DNA of 64,000 bases, taken from Streptomyces sp. NBC_00461. Its GTDB lineage: Bacteria; Actinomycetota; Actinomycetes; Streptomycetales; Streptomycetaceae. Location: contig NZ_CP107902.1 in assembly GCF_036013935.1 (NCBI RefSeq), positions 2,761,001 to 2,825,000 of the forward strand, in the 5' to 3' direction. The notes beneath the pieces were generated by a model, which did not search any database, was not told where the DNA came from, and saw nothing but the letters and a program-made list of their open reading frames with translations. How positions within the stretch are numbered: position 1 is the stretch's first letter; every line of letters begins with the position of its first letter. A program made the position numbers and the translations under genes. Positions 21,458 through 29,069 of the stretch are shown here, piece after piece.

Positions 21458-21479
21458 CGCACGACAAAGGAGTCGTTCC

Positions 21480-21923
21480 ATGGACATGAGTCTCGAAGTG
21501 CTGTTGCTGCCGGTCTCGGACGTGGACCGGGCCAAGGAGTTCTACCGGGACAAGGTCGGCTTCCACGTGGACCTGGACGGCGAGGTGATGGAGGGCGTGC
21601 GGATCGTGCAGCTCACCCCGCCCGGCTCCGGGTGTTCGATCGCGCTCGTCGACGGACTGAAGGTCCCGACGGGCACGCCGCAGCCGGGGACGTACCACGG
21701 GATGCAGTTGTGCGTGACGGACGCCAAGGCCGCGTACGAGGAGCTGACCGCGCGCGGCCTGGAGGTCAGCGAGCCGCAGCAGTTCGCGCCGCAGGACGGA
21801 GCCACCTTCATGTACTTCAAGGACCCGGACGGCAACGGCTGGGCGATCCAGGAGTACCGGCGCCGGGCGACGGAGCCGCTGCACAAGGTGCTGGCCGATC
21901 TGGCCGCCGGCAGCGGTGGTTGA
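21480..21923 (+). CDS. VOC-family (glyoxalase/dioxygenase-fold) protein
   Basis: A 147-residue vicinal-oxygen-chelate protein: two beta-alpha-beta-beta-beta modules with LLPVSDVDRAKEFYRDKVGF at the start and TFMYFKDPDGNGWAIQEY at the end. The closing Glu of WAIQEY and the H of YHGMQL are candidate metal ligands. AAAGGAG lies seven bases before the ATG. Members range from lyases to antibiotic-binding proteins, and no specific role can be assigned. Confidence 0.88.
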   Translation: MDMSLEVLLLPVSDVDRAKEFYRDKVGFHVDLDGEVMEGVRIVQLTPPGSGCSIALVDGLKVPTGTPQPGTYHGMQLCVTDAKAAYEELTARGLEVSEPQQFAPQDGATFMYFKDPDGNGWAIQEYRRRATEPLHKVLADLAAGSGG

Positions 21924-21984
21924 TGCCGTGACAGTGCCGTCCGGCCCCTCGCCGGGCGGCGCCGCGCCGCGGCCGCTCCCACGG

Positions 21985-22180
21985 TCCTCGTGCGGGGACG
22001 GCTGGAGCGGTCGATGAGTCCGCTCTCCCCCTCGGAGTGCCGGCGCCGGATCCACTTGTGGGCGGTGGGACGGGAGATGCCCATCTCGGCTGCGACGTGC
22101 GCGACGGGACGGCCGGAGCGGACCCGGTCGACGAGCAGTCGCCTGCCGTGAACGGTCAGCCGGGCATTACGGTGGGACAC
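21985..22180 (-). pseudogene. Truncated IS481-type transposase
   Basis: From the GTG at 22180 (GGAGG five bases upstream) the frame encodes SHRNARLTVHGRRLLVDRVR and AAEMGISRPTAHKWIRR, the N-terminal helix-turn-helix region of IS481-family transposases. Similarity stops after about 65 residues at DRSSRPRT; the frame then runs into the VOC gene as non-homologous sequence, and the DDE catalytic domain is missing. The flank at 22255-22285 (GTTAACAACGCTCGTGATCA) may be what is left of the element's end. Confidence 0.75.
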
Positions 22181-22281
22181 GAAGGCCTCCGTGCGGTGAA
22201 GATTCGACACCTCCACCACACACGGGGGCCTTCGCCATGATCAAGACCGGCCCGCGTTAACAACGCTCGTGATCAATACAC

Positions 22282-22431
22282 CTAGTCAACGATCGTATTG
22301 AGGACGACAAACCCCAGATAGAGCGTCAGGAAGGTGAGGCAAATGTAAAAAAAGCGCGATTTGCCCTCATTTTTCCTGTCGAGTGCAATGAGGAACAGTA
22401 ATAAGAGCACTACAAAGAGTACATCTGCCAC
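22282..22431 (-). CDS. Small two-helix membrane peptide with two TTA codons
   Basis: A 49-residue reading frame starts at a GTG with AAGG six bases upstream. It encodes a hydrophobic helix (VLFVVLLLLFLIAL), a charged turn (DRKNEGK) and a second helix (FYICLTFLTLYLGFVVLNTI). The codon use is AT-rich and unlike its neighbours, including two adjacent TTA leucine codons near codon 10; in Streptomyces TTA is read by the developmental tRNA bldA. No homologue is recognised. The match between hydrophobic pattern, start, ribosome site and stop supports a real gene. It lies in DNA next to an IS481 remnant, so it may be imported. Confidence 0.6.
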   Translation of the reverse strand: MADVLFVVLLLLFLIALDRKNEGKSRFFYICLTFLTLYLGFVVLNTIVD

Positions 22432-22576
22432 TTTGCACCTTTTCCGTTTCCCGCTTCTGCTCAGTACAGCGAGGTCCGGGGCATCAGTGTTACAGAGTGT
22501 GGCCTCGCCGCTACGATCGCGTGAGGTCGGCGGAGTCTCAAGGACTCAGTCAAGCACCCACCGCTCTCCCCAGCTT

Positions 22577-22719
22577 CCATCCCGTCCGCCGTCGACCCAC
22601 ACACCGTGGAGCGGGCGTGGTTCATGGCGTCCAGGTGGAGCGCGCCACTGTACGAACGACCTGGACGCCATGGGCCGCGTCCGCTCGGCTCTGCCTGGGT
22701 CGATGGTGGACGGGATGGG
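22577..22719. repeat. Long imperfect inverted repeat (about 143 bp)
   Basis: The inner arms ATGGCGTCCAGGT (22624-22636) and ACCTGGACGCCAT (22659-22671) are perfect. The outer arms 22577-22599 and 22696-22719 pair with two mismatches over 23 bases, and the middle pairs partly. No credible gene occupies it on either strand. It resembles a miniature inverted-repeat element or a structured RNA. Confidence 0.7.
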
Positions 22720-22839
22720 AACTCCCCGCGCACGCCACTACGCACCCGCGGCCGCGAACGGCGCCCCCTCCATCCCGGTGTCGGCCGATCCCCGCCGGAG
22801 GCATCGTTCTGACCGTGGCCTTGCCCGTTTAGGTTTCTA

Positions 22840-22936
22840 CTCAGGGCCGGAACTCGCTTGCGGCCCTGAGTGCCAGGCCCCGGTGCCGAAGGCACAGAGG
22901 GGCCGGGCCCTGGGGGCCAGCCCGCGCTTGCGCGGG
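22840..22936. other. Cluster of three hairpins in a gene-free region
   Basis: CTCAGGGCC/GGCCCTGAG (22840-22870), GGCCCC/GGGGCC enclosing GTGCC-GAA-GGCAC (22876-22904) and CCCGCGC-TT-GCGCGGG (22921-22936) follow one another closely. The gap from 22432 to 23173 has no supported protein gene. The run looks like a structured RNA or a stack of palindromic repeats; function unknown. Confidence 0.55.
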
Positions 22937-23106
22937 CCCTTGATTGATGAAGCGAAGGTTGGAACAGCGCACTGCCGCTGAACTACGCTCGCTGGTTCTC
23001 CGAGCGCCGGGGAGCCAACACATGCGGCGAGTCCCGCGAGTGGCTGCAGGACGTCGGAGAATTGCTCTGACGGCCCACAGACGGCCCAGGGGGCGTGAGA
23101 CGCGTC

Positions 23107-23135
23107 GGGGCCGACAGTCCATGACCGTCGGCCCC
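23107..23135 (-). terminator. Terminator of the glutamine synthetase gene
   Basis: A perfect 9-base stem, GGGGCCGAC/GTCGGCCCC, with an 11-base loop starts 38 bases after the glnA2 stop codon. There is no clear T run, as is common in Streptomyces. Confidence 0.7.
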
Positions 23136-23173
23136 ATCCGCCGAATGAGCAGGAAATCCGCTCTGACCTGCAG

Positions 23174-24535
23174 TTACAGCACCGGCAGATTCTTCCGCAG
23201 CTCGAATGCGGTGACCTCGCTGCGGTACTCCTCCCACTCCTGGCGCTTGTTGCGCAGGAAGAAGTCGAAGACGTGCTCGCCCAAGGTGTCGGCGACCAGG
23301 TCGCTGCGCTCCATGAGGGTGAGGGCCTCGCCGAGGTTCTGCGGGAGGGGCTCGATGCCCATCGCGCGGCGCTCGGCGTCCGAGAGCGCCCAGACGTCGT
23401 CCTCGGCGCCCGGCGGGAGCTCGTAGCCCTCCTCGATGCCCTTGAGGCCGGCGGCCAGGAGGACGGCGTACGCCAGGTACGGGTTGGCGCCGGAGTCGAT
23501 GGAGCGCACCTCGACGCGCGCGGAGCCCGTCTTGCCGGGCTTGTACATCGGGACACGGACCAGGGCGCTGCGGTTGTTGTGGCCCCAGCAGATGTACGAG
23601 GGGGCCTCGCCGCCGGCGCCGGCGGTGCGCTCCGAGCCGCCCCAGATGCGCTTGTACGAGTTCACCCACTGGTTGGTGACCGCCGAGATCTCGGCCGCGT
23701 GCTTCAGCAGGCCCGCGATGAAGGAGCGGCCGACCTTGGAGAGCTGGTACTCCGAGCCGGACTCGTAGAACGCGTTGCGGTCACCCTCGAAGAGGGACAG
23801 GTGCGTGTGCATTCCGCTGCCCGGGTGTTCCGAGAACGGCTTCGGCATGAACGTCGCCTGCACGCCCTGCTCCAGCGCCACCTGCTTCATGACCAGGCGG
23901 AACGTCATGATGTTGTCGGCCGTGGAGAGCGCGTCGGCGTACCGGAGGTCGATCTCCTGCTGGCCCGGGGCGCCCTCGTGGTGGGAGAACTCCACCGAGA
24001 TGCCCATCGACTCCAGCATGGTGATCGCCTGGCGGCGGAAGTCCATGCCGATGTTCTGCGGGGTGTGGTCGAAGTAGCCGGAGTTGTCGGCCGGGGTCGG
24101 GCGGGTGCCGTCGAGCGGGCGGTCCTTCAGCAGGAAGAACTCGATCTCCGGGTGCGTGTAGAACGTGAAGCCCAGGTCGGAGCCGCGGGTCAGGGCGCGC
24201 TTGAGGACGTAGCGCGGGTCGGCGAAGGACGGGGAGCCGTCCGGCATGAGGATGTCGCAGAACATGCGGGCGGTGCCGGGGGCCTCGGCGCGCCAGGGCA
24301 GGATCTGGAACGTCGACGGGTCCGGCTTGGCGATCATGTCGGACTCGTAGACCCGGGCGAAGCCCTCGATCGCGGAGCCGTCGAAGCCGATGCCCTCATC
24401 GAAGGCCTGTTCGAGTTCGGCCGGGGCCACGGCCACGGACTTGAGGAAGCCCAGCACGTCCGTGAACCACAGGCGTACGAACCGGATGTCGCGCTCCTCC
24501 AAGGTCCGGAGCACGAACTCCTGCTGCTTGTCCAT
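23174..24535 (-). CDS. glnA2: GlnA2-type glutamine synthetase-like enzyme (probable gamma-glutamylpolyamine synthetase)
   Basis: The 453-residue protein has both glutamine synthetase domains: the N-terminal beta-grasp (FTDVLGFLKSVAVAP, GFDGSAIEGFAR) and the catalytic domain (HPEIEFFLL, EFSHHEGAPGQQEIDLRYAD, GSGMHTHLSLF, NNRSALVRVP, RVEVRSIDSGANPYLA). Length and sequence match what I recall of Streptomyces coelicolor GlnA2, which has been described as ligating glutamate to polyamines rather than to ammonia. A Tyr is present in EEGYELPPG at the place of the adenylylation site, but the flanking residues differ from the usual NLYDLPPEE. ATG at 24535 was preferred (GGGGAA seven bases upstream) over a start five codons earlier. 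Confidence 0.88.
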   Translation of the reverse strand: MDKQQEFVLRTLEERDIRFVRLWFTDVLGFLKSVAVAPAELEQAFDEGIGFDGSAIEGFARVYESDMIAKPDPSTFQILPWRAEAPGTARMFCDILMPDGSPSFADPRYVLKRALTRGSDLGFTFYTHPEIEFFLLKDRPLDGTRPTPADNSGYFDHTPQNIGMDFRRQAITMLESMGISVEFSHHEGAPGQQEIDLRYADALSTADNIMTFRLVMKQVALEQGVQATFMPKPFSEHPGSGMHTHLSLFEGDRNAFYESGSEYQLSKVGRSFIAGLLKHAAEISAVTNQWVNSYKRIWGGSERTAGAGGEAPSYICWGHNNRSALVRVPMYKPGKTGSARVEVRSIDSGANPYLAYAVLLAAGLKGIEEGYELPPGAEDDVWALSDAERRAMGIEPLPQNLGEALTLMERSDLVADTLGEHVFDFFLRNKRQEWEEYRSEVTAFELRKNLPVL

Positions 24536-24909
24536 CTTCCGCTTCCCCATCCTTGCTGGTCAGGCCGCCTGTCTCCGTGTCCCGCAGGAGGCGGTCGGGC
24601 ACCTGAGCATCACACCACAACAGCATTTCAGGCGCGTTGCAGACCATGATCGACGCGGCGACCTCGGCCTGAATGCCCGGCATACGTCAGGTGTACGGCT
24701 CTACAGCCCATCTTGCCTGCTCGGACTGACATCCGTAATGCCCGGCCCCACCTCCCACCCGAGGAGCACCGCTTCTGTTCGGCTCGGCTTCGGCGAGTTC
24801 CTGTCGGGTACCTGTCGATCCGGCCATTCCCGCGACCTCCCTTCGAGGCGCCCCAGGGCCCCCATTACGATCAGCGGACCCGATCGTCCCTTTCGCAGAA
24901 GGACACCCC
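24536..24909. other. Divergent intergenic region, glnA2 / DUF3105 gene
   Basis: This gap should hold both promoters. I see no clear GlnR box, no small gene and no strong hairpin apart from scattered short dyads. Confidence 0.4.
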
Positions 24910-25575
24910 ATGGGCTCCGCCAACAAGACCACCGGCACGGCACGCAAGGCGCGAATAGAGGAGATGCGGCGCGCCGAGCAGGCCCGCGAGCGGCGCAACC
25001 GGATCCTGATCATCGCCGCGAGCACCGTGGTCGTCGCGGCTCTGGTGGCCGGCGGTGTCTTCGTCGTGAAGTCGCAGGACGGCAAGGACGACACGGCGGG
25101 CGACGGCAAGGCGCAGGCCTCGGGGCACTTCGTGACCGGCAAGGACGGCGTGCGGACCTGGACGGGCAAGCTGGCCCGCAACCACGTCCAGGGGACCGTC
25201 AAGTACCCCATGCGCCCTCCGGTCGGCGGCGACCACAACCCGGTGTGGCTCAACTGCAACGGCGACGTCTACACCAAGGCCGTCAAGGACGAGAACGCGG
25301 TGCACGCGCTGGAGCACGGCGCGGTCTGGGTGACGTACACCGACAAGGCGAAGAAGTCCGACCTGGACGCGCTGTCCGCGAAGGTGAAGCAGACGCCGTA
25401 CTCGCTGATGAGCCCGTACGCGAACCAGACCTCCCCCATCGAACTGTCGGCGTGGGGGCACCAGTTGAGCGTGACGAGCGCGAGCGACCCGAAGGTCGGC
25501 AAGTTCTTCGAGACGTACGTGCAGGGCAAGCAGACTCCCGAGCCGGGCGCCTCGTGCACCGGCGGGACGATGTGA
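24910..25575 (+). CDS. DUF3105 membrane-anchored protein
   Basis: The 221-residue protein has a basic, coiled N-terminus (about 1-32), one membrane helix (about 33-54) and an extracytoplasmic domain with the family's conserved YPMRPPVGGDHNPVWLNCNG, ALEHGAVWVTY and PIELSAWGHQL segments; the histidines and cysteines there could bind metal or form a disulfide. The biochemical role of DUF3105 is unknown. AGAAGGACACCCC precedes the ATG. The downstream DUF305 gene starts one base after its stop, so the two are translationally coupled. Confidence 0.88.
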   Translation: MGSANKTTGTARKARIEEMRRAEQARERRNRILIIAASTVVVAALVAGGVFVVKSQDGKDDTAGDGKAQASGHFVTGKDGVRTWTGKLARNHVQGTVKYPMRPPVGGDHNPVWLNCNGDVYTKAVKDENAVHALEHGAVWVTYTDKAKKSDLDALSAKVKQTPYSLMSPYANQTSPIELSAWGHQLSVTSASDPKVGKFFETYVQGKQTPEPGASCTGGTM

Positions 25576-25576
25576 C

Positions 25577-26203
25577 GTGAAGAAGCACATCGGCTGGATC
25601 ACGGGAACGACCGCGGCGGTGCTCGTCGCCGCCGGGGCGATCACCTACGCGGTCGCCGAGGACAGCGGGTCGGGCGCGAGCACGCCGTCGGCCGGCTCCG
25701 CGGACGCCGGGTTCGCGCGGGACATGGCCGTGCACCACCAGCAGGCCGTCGAGATGTCGTACATCGTGCGCGACCGCACGAAGGACACGGAAGTGCGGCG
25801 GCTCGCCTACGACATCGCGCAGACGCAGGCCAACCAGCGCGGGATGCTGCTGGGTTGGCTTGATCTGTGGGGGCTGCCGAAGGTGTCGGCCGACCCGCCG
25901 ATGACCTGGATGGGCATGGGTGACATGGCCTCCGGCAAGGACGGCTCGCTGATGCCCGGCATGGCGACCAACACCGAGATGAAGAAGCTCGGCACGCTGA
26001 ACGGCAAGCAGGCGGAGATCTTCTATCTGCAGCTGATGACGGACCATCACAAGGGTGGCATCCACATGGCCGAGGGCTGCGTCGCCAAGTGCACGGTCGG
26101 CGTGGAGAAGAGCCTCGCACAGGGCATGGTCGACGCGCAGAAGTCGGAGATCGACCTGATGGCGGGCATGCTCAAGGAGCGTGGCGGGAAAGCGCGTTCA
26201 TAA
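25577..26203 (+). CDS. DUF305 exported protein, His/Met-rich
   Basis: The 208-residue protein has an N-terminal hydrophobic signal or anchor (about 5-27) and the two DUF305 half-motifs FARDMAVHHQQAVEMSYI and MTDHHKGGIHMAEGCV. The paired histidines with Met-rich stretches (MTWMGMGDMASG, LMPGMATNTEM) suggest binding of copper or another soft metal; this is inference from composition. The GTG start sits one base after the DUF3105 stop codon. Confidence 0.88.
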   Translation: MKKHIGWITGTTAAVLVAAGAITYAVAEDSGSGASTPSAGSADAGFARDMAVHHQQAVEMSYIVRDRTKDTEVRRLAYDIAQTQANQRGMLLGWLDLWGLPKVSADPPMTWMGMGDMASGKDGSLMPGMATNTEMKKLGTLNGKQAEIFYLQLMTDHHKGGIHMAEGCVAKCTVGVEKSLAQGMVDAQKSEIDLMAGMLKERGGKARS

Positions 26204-26214
26204 ATCTCCGGTAG

Positions 26215-26230
26215 CGCCCCCACGGGGGCG
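26215..26230 (+). terminator. Terminator after the DUF3105-DUF305 operon
   Basis: CGCCCCC-AC-GGGGGCG forms a short strong hairpin 12 bases after the DUF305 stop codon. Confidence 0.65.
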
Positions 26231-26423
26231 AAAGCCTCAAATCGGTCCTCCTGACGGTTCCTTGGGTTTCTCTTGGCTTACCCATTCCCCTGGCATGAAC
26301 GGTTCATCGAGAGAGTGGCCCCCATCACTTGATCCATTGCCCGCCCCTCCGCCGCGGAGCGGGTCTACGCGGATCACGTGACGACCGACCACACATGCGA
26401 AGAACCGCATCGCAGGGGGTTCA

Positions 26424-28367
26424 ATGAGATCCAATCGCGCCAAACTGCGCGCCGTGAGCATGGCAGCGACACTGCCCATGCTCGCCGGTGCGCTGGCGCT
26501 CGGCATACCCGCGGCACACGCTGCGGACAACCCCGGCCGGGACGCACTCGCGGGCACCAAGCCCGCGTGGGCGACGGCCAAGGCGGACAAGGGCGACGCC
26601 TCGAACGGCGCCCAGGTCTCGCTGAGGGTCTACCTGGCCGGCAAGAACGCGGCGGGCCTCGCCGCGTACGCGAAGGCCGTCTCCGACCCGAGCTCACCGT
26701 CGTACGGCAAGTACCTGAGCGCCAAGAAGGCGCAGTCCCGCTTCGGCGCGACCAAGGCCCAGGTGGCCGCGGTCAGGTCGTGGCTGACGGCCAACGGCCT
26801 GAAGGTCACCGGAGTTTCGCAGCACTACGTCTCCGTCACCGGTGACGTGGCCGCCGCCGAGAAGGCGTTCGGCACCCAGCTGCACAACTACACCAAGGGC
26901 TCCAGGACGTACCGCGCGCCGTCGAAGACGGCCTCGGCACCCGACCGCCTGAAGGGCGCCGTGCTGACCGTCACCGGTCTGGACAACGCGCCGCACAAGG
27001 CGAGCCACGACGACCAGCTGCCCGGTCCGGGCGCCGCGTTCAAGAACGCCGGGCCGTTCTCCTCGTACTACGGCTCGAACACCGCGAGCACGCTGCCCGA
27101 CGCGTACGGCAAGAAGATCCCGTACGCCATCAAGGGCTACACCGGCAAGCAGCTGCGTTCCGCCTACGGCGCCGGCACGTACACCGGCAAGGATGTCCGC
27201 GTCGCCATCACGGACGCGTACGCCTCGCCGACCATCGCCTTCGACGCCGCCAACTACGCGAAGAAGCATGGCGACGCCGCCTGGAAGACCGGTCAGCTGA
27301 GCCAGTCGCTGCCCAAGAACTACACGCACACCGGCGCCGACGAGTGCGACGCCTCGGGCTGGTACGGCGAGGAGACCCTCGACGTCGAGGCCGTGCACGC
27401 GGTCGCGCCGGACGCGCACGTCACGTACGTGGGCGCCGCCTCCTGCATGGACGACGACCTGCTCGACTCGTTGAGCAAGGTCGTCGACAACCACCTGGCC
27501 GACATCGTCTCCAACTCCTGGGGCGACATTGAGGCCAACCAGACGCCGGACCTGGCAGCCGCCTACGACCAGGTCTTCCAGTTCGGCGCGGTCGAGGGCA
27601 TCGGCTTCTACTTCTCCTCCGGTGACAACGGCGACGAGGTCGCCAACACCAAGACGAAGCAGGTCGACACCCCGGCCAACTCGGCGTGGGTGACGGCGGT
27701 CGGCGGTACCTCGCTCGCCGTCGGCAAGGGCGACAAGTACCTGTGGGAGACCGGCTGGGGCACCGAGAAGGCCACGCTGTCCGCGGACGGCAAGAGCTGG
27801 ACCGGATTCCCCGGCGCGTTCACCTCGGGTGCGGGCGGCGGCACCAGCAAGACGGTCGCCGAGCCCTTCTACCAGAAGGGCGTCGTCCCGGACGCGCTGG
27901 CCAAGGCCAACAATGCGGCCGGTAACCGTGTGGTCCCGGACATCGCGGCGATCGCCGACCCCAACACCGGTTTCCTGGTCGGCCAGACGCAGACCTTCCC
28001 GGACGGGTCGGAGCAGTACAGCGAGTACCGCATCGGCGGCACCTCGCTCGCCGCTCCGGTGATCGCGGCCGTGCAGGCGCTGGCCCAGCAGGCGGCCGGC
28101 GGCAAGGCGATCGGTTTCGCCAACCCGTCGATCTACTCCAAGTTCGGGTCGAAGCTGTACCACGACGTCACGGACAAGCCGACGGGCACCGACCTTGCGG
28201 TCGCGCGCGTCGACTTCGTGAACGGCGTTGACGCCTCCGGCGGTCTGGCCACCTCGGTCCGCAGCCTCGGCAAGGACAGCTCGCTGTCGGCCGTGAAGGG
28301 CTACGACGACGTCACCGGCGTGGGCTCGCCCACGAACGGCTACGTGGACTCGTACAAGCGTCACTGA
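26424..28367 (+). CDS. Secreted S53 (sedolisin/kumamolisin-like) serine-carboxyl protease
   Basis: A 647-residue secreted endopeptidase of the acid-acting sedolisin family. The Sec signal ends at AHAAD (about residue 35). A pro-kumamolisin activation domain follows (about 50-200, with YLAGKNAAGLAAYAKAVSDP and AEKAFGTQLHNY) and is removed on maturation. Catalytic residues are visible: Glu and Asp in GWYGEETLDVEAV (about residue 316), the oxyanion Asp of SNSWGD and the nucleophile in GGTSLAAPV (about residue 539). The C-terminal GVGSPTNGYVDSY is the usual calcium-site end of the family. AGGGGG lies four bases before the ATG. It is a single-gene unit with its own terminator. Confidence 0.94.
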   Translation: MRSNRAKLRAVSMAATLPMLAGALALGIPAAHAADNPGRDALAGTKPAWATAKADKGDASNGAQVSLRVYLAGKNAAGLAAYAKAVSDPSSPSYGKYLSAKKAQSRFGATKAQVAAVRSWLTANGLKVTGVSQHYVSVTGDVAAAEKAFGTQLHNYTKGSRTYRAPSKTASAPDRLKGAVLTVTGLDNAPHKASHDDQLPGPGAAFKNAGPFSSYYGSNTASTLPDAYGKKIPYAIKGYTGKQLRSAYGAGTYTGKDVRVAITDAYASPTIAFDAANYAKKHGDAAWKTGQLSQSLPKNYTHTGADECDASGWYGEETLDVEAVHAVAPDAHVTYVGAASCMDDDLLDSLSKVVDNHLADIVSNSWGDIEANQTPDLAAAYDQVFQFGAVEGIGFYFSSGDNGDEVANTKTKQVDTPANSAWVTAVGGTSLAVGKGDKYLWETGWGTEKATLSADGKSWTGFPGAFTSGAGGGTSKTVAEPFYQKGVVPDALAKANNAAGNRVVPDIAAIADPNTGFLVGQTQTFPDGSEQYSEYRIGGTSLAAPVIAAVQALAQQAAGGKAIGFANPSIYSKFGSKLYHDVTDKPTGTDLAVARVDFVNGVDASGGLATSVRSLGKDSSLSAVKGYDDVTGVGSPTNGYVDSYKRH

Positions 28368-28390
28368 CGCCTTACGGGCTTCCGAGCGCC

Positions 28391-28428
28391 GTGCGCCCGC
28401 TCCTCCTCACTGGGAGGGGCGGGCGCAC
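28391..28428 (+). terminator. Terminator of the S53 protease gene
   Basis: GTGCGCCCGC (28391-28400) pairs with GCGGGCGCAC (28419-28428), and CCTCC/GGAGG pairs inside, giving a long hairpin 23 bases after the stop codon. Confidence 0.8.
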
Positions 28429-28440
28429 GCGTGTGCGGCC

Positions 28441-28482
28441 TCGGCTTCCGTGAGTCGGCTTCCGTAAGTCAACTTCCGTGAG
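28441..28482 (-). repeat. Three tandem 14-bp repeats next to a stop codon
   Basis: Three units of TCGGCTTCCGTGAG (one with TAAG, one with TCAA) lie head to tail immediately before the stop of the minus-strand membrane protein gene. Each unit carries a stop-like TGAC/TTAC on the minus strand, so the array forms the 3' untranslated region. Confidence 0.75.
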
Positions 28483-28884
28483 TCAGCTGGTTGCTTTGTG
28501 CCGGCGGTCGAGGATCAGAAAGACCAGGAATCCGGCGGCGAAGAGCAGCGCGCCGGCGATCAGGAACGGCACCGGGGCGTACTCGTCGGTGCAGGTCTCC
28601 CCTCCGGCCGTGGCCCGGCACACGTTCCCCGGGCCGCCTCGATTCAGGTAGGCGAGGTAGAAGAGCGGCAGCGACAGCCCGGTGATGCCTCCGACGACGG
28701 CGTTGCGGTGCCCCTTGCGCAGCAGGAACACGGCGGCCAGGGCGCCCAGGACGATCAGGACCAGGCCCACGGACAGCAGCGCGGCCAGGCCGAGCGCGAC
28801 ACACCCGCCGACCGCGAGCCAGGCCAGGAACCAGCCCCATTCCGACGCGCGGTCGTCCAGGACCGCGGAAGCCTTGCGTTGCAC
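28483..28884 (-). CDS. Small four-helix membrane protein, function unknown
   Basis: A 133-residue protein with four predicted helices (about 15-38, 40-58, 66-80 and 107-127) and a short loop with two cysteines (GNVCRATAGGETCTDEY) placed outside the membrane. The GTG start has AGGAGG four bases upstream. No family is recognised. It lies opposite nadE; nothing links it functionally to either neighbour. Confidence 0.75.
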   Translation of the reverse strand: MQRKASAVLDDRASEWGWFLAWLAVGGCVALGLAALLSVGLVLIVLGALAAVFLLRKGHRNAVVGGITGLSLPLFYLAYLNRGGPGNVCRATAGGETCTDEYAPVPFLIAGALLFAAGFLVFLILDRRHKATS

Positions 28885-29069
28885 GGCGCCTCCTGCTTCG
28901 GCCGTCGGCCTTCGGCACCTTCGGCGTGGGACTGCGGCGAACGTGCGGCACGTCCCGGCGAAGACAATTCAGCATACGGCGGTGCCATGATCACGCCAAT
29001 CACGCTGTGCCGGTACGCGGACACGAGGCCCGCCCCCATCGCGTCGCTCTGACGATTACACTGGCCCTC

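Noticed and set aside
22361..22981. Plus-strand frame of 206 codons in the glnA2-side gap
   Set aside because: It runs through the inverted repeats with no coherent protein pattern and no ribosome site.
24536..24909. GlnR box upstream of glnA2
   Set aside because: I found no clear GTnAC-type direct repeat with the expected spacing, so no site is claimed.
25269..26120. Minus-strand frames opposite the DUF3105/DUF305 genes
   Set aside because: The plus strand has conserved family motifs and coupled starts; the minus frames are Arg/Ser-rich shadows.
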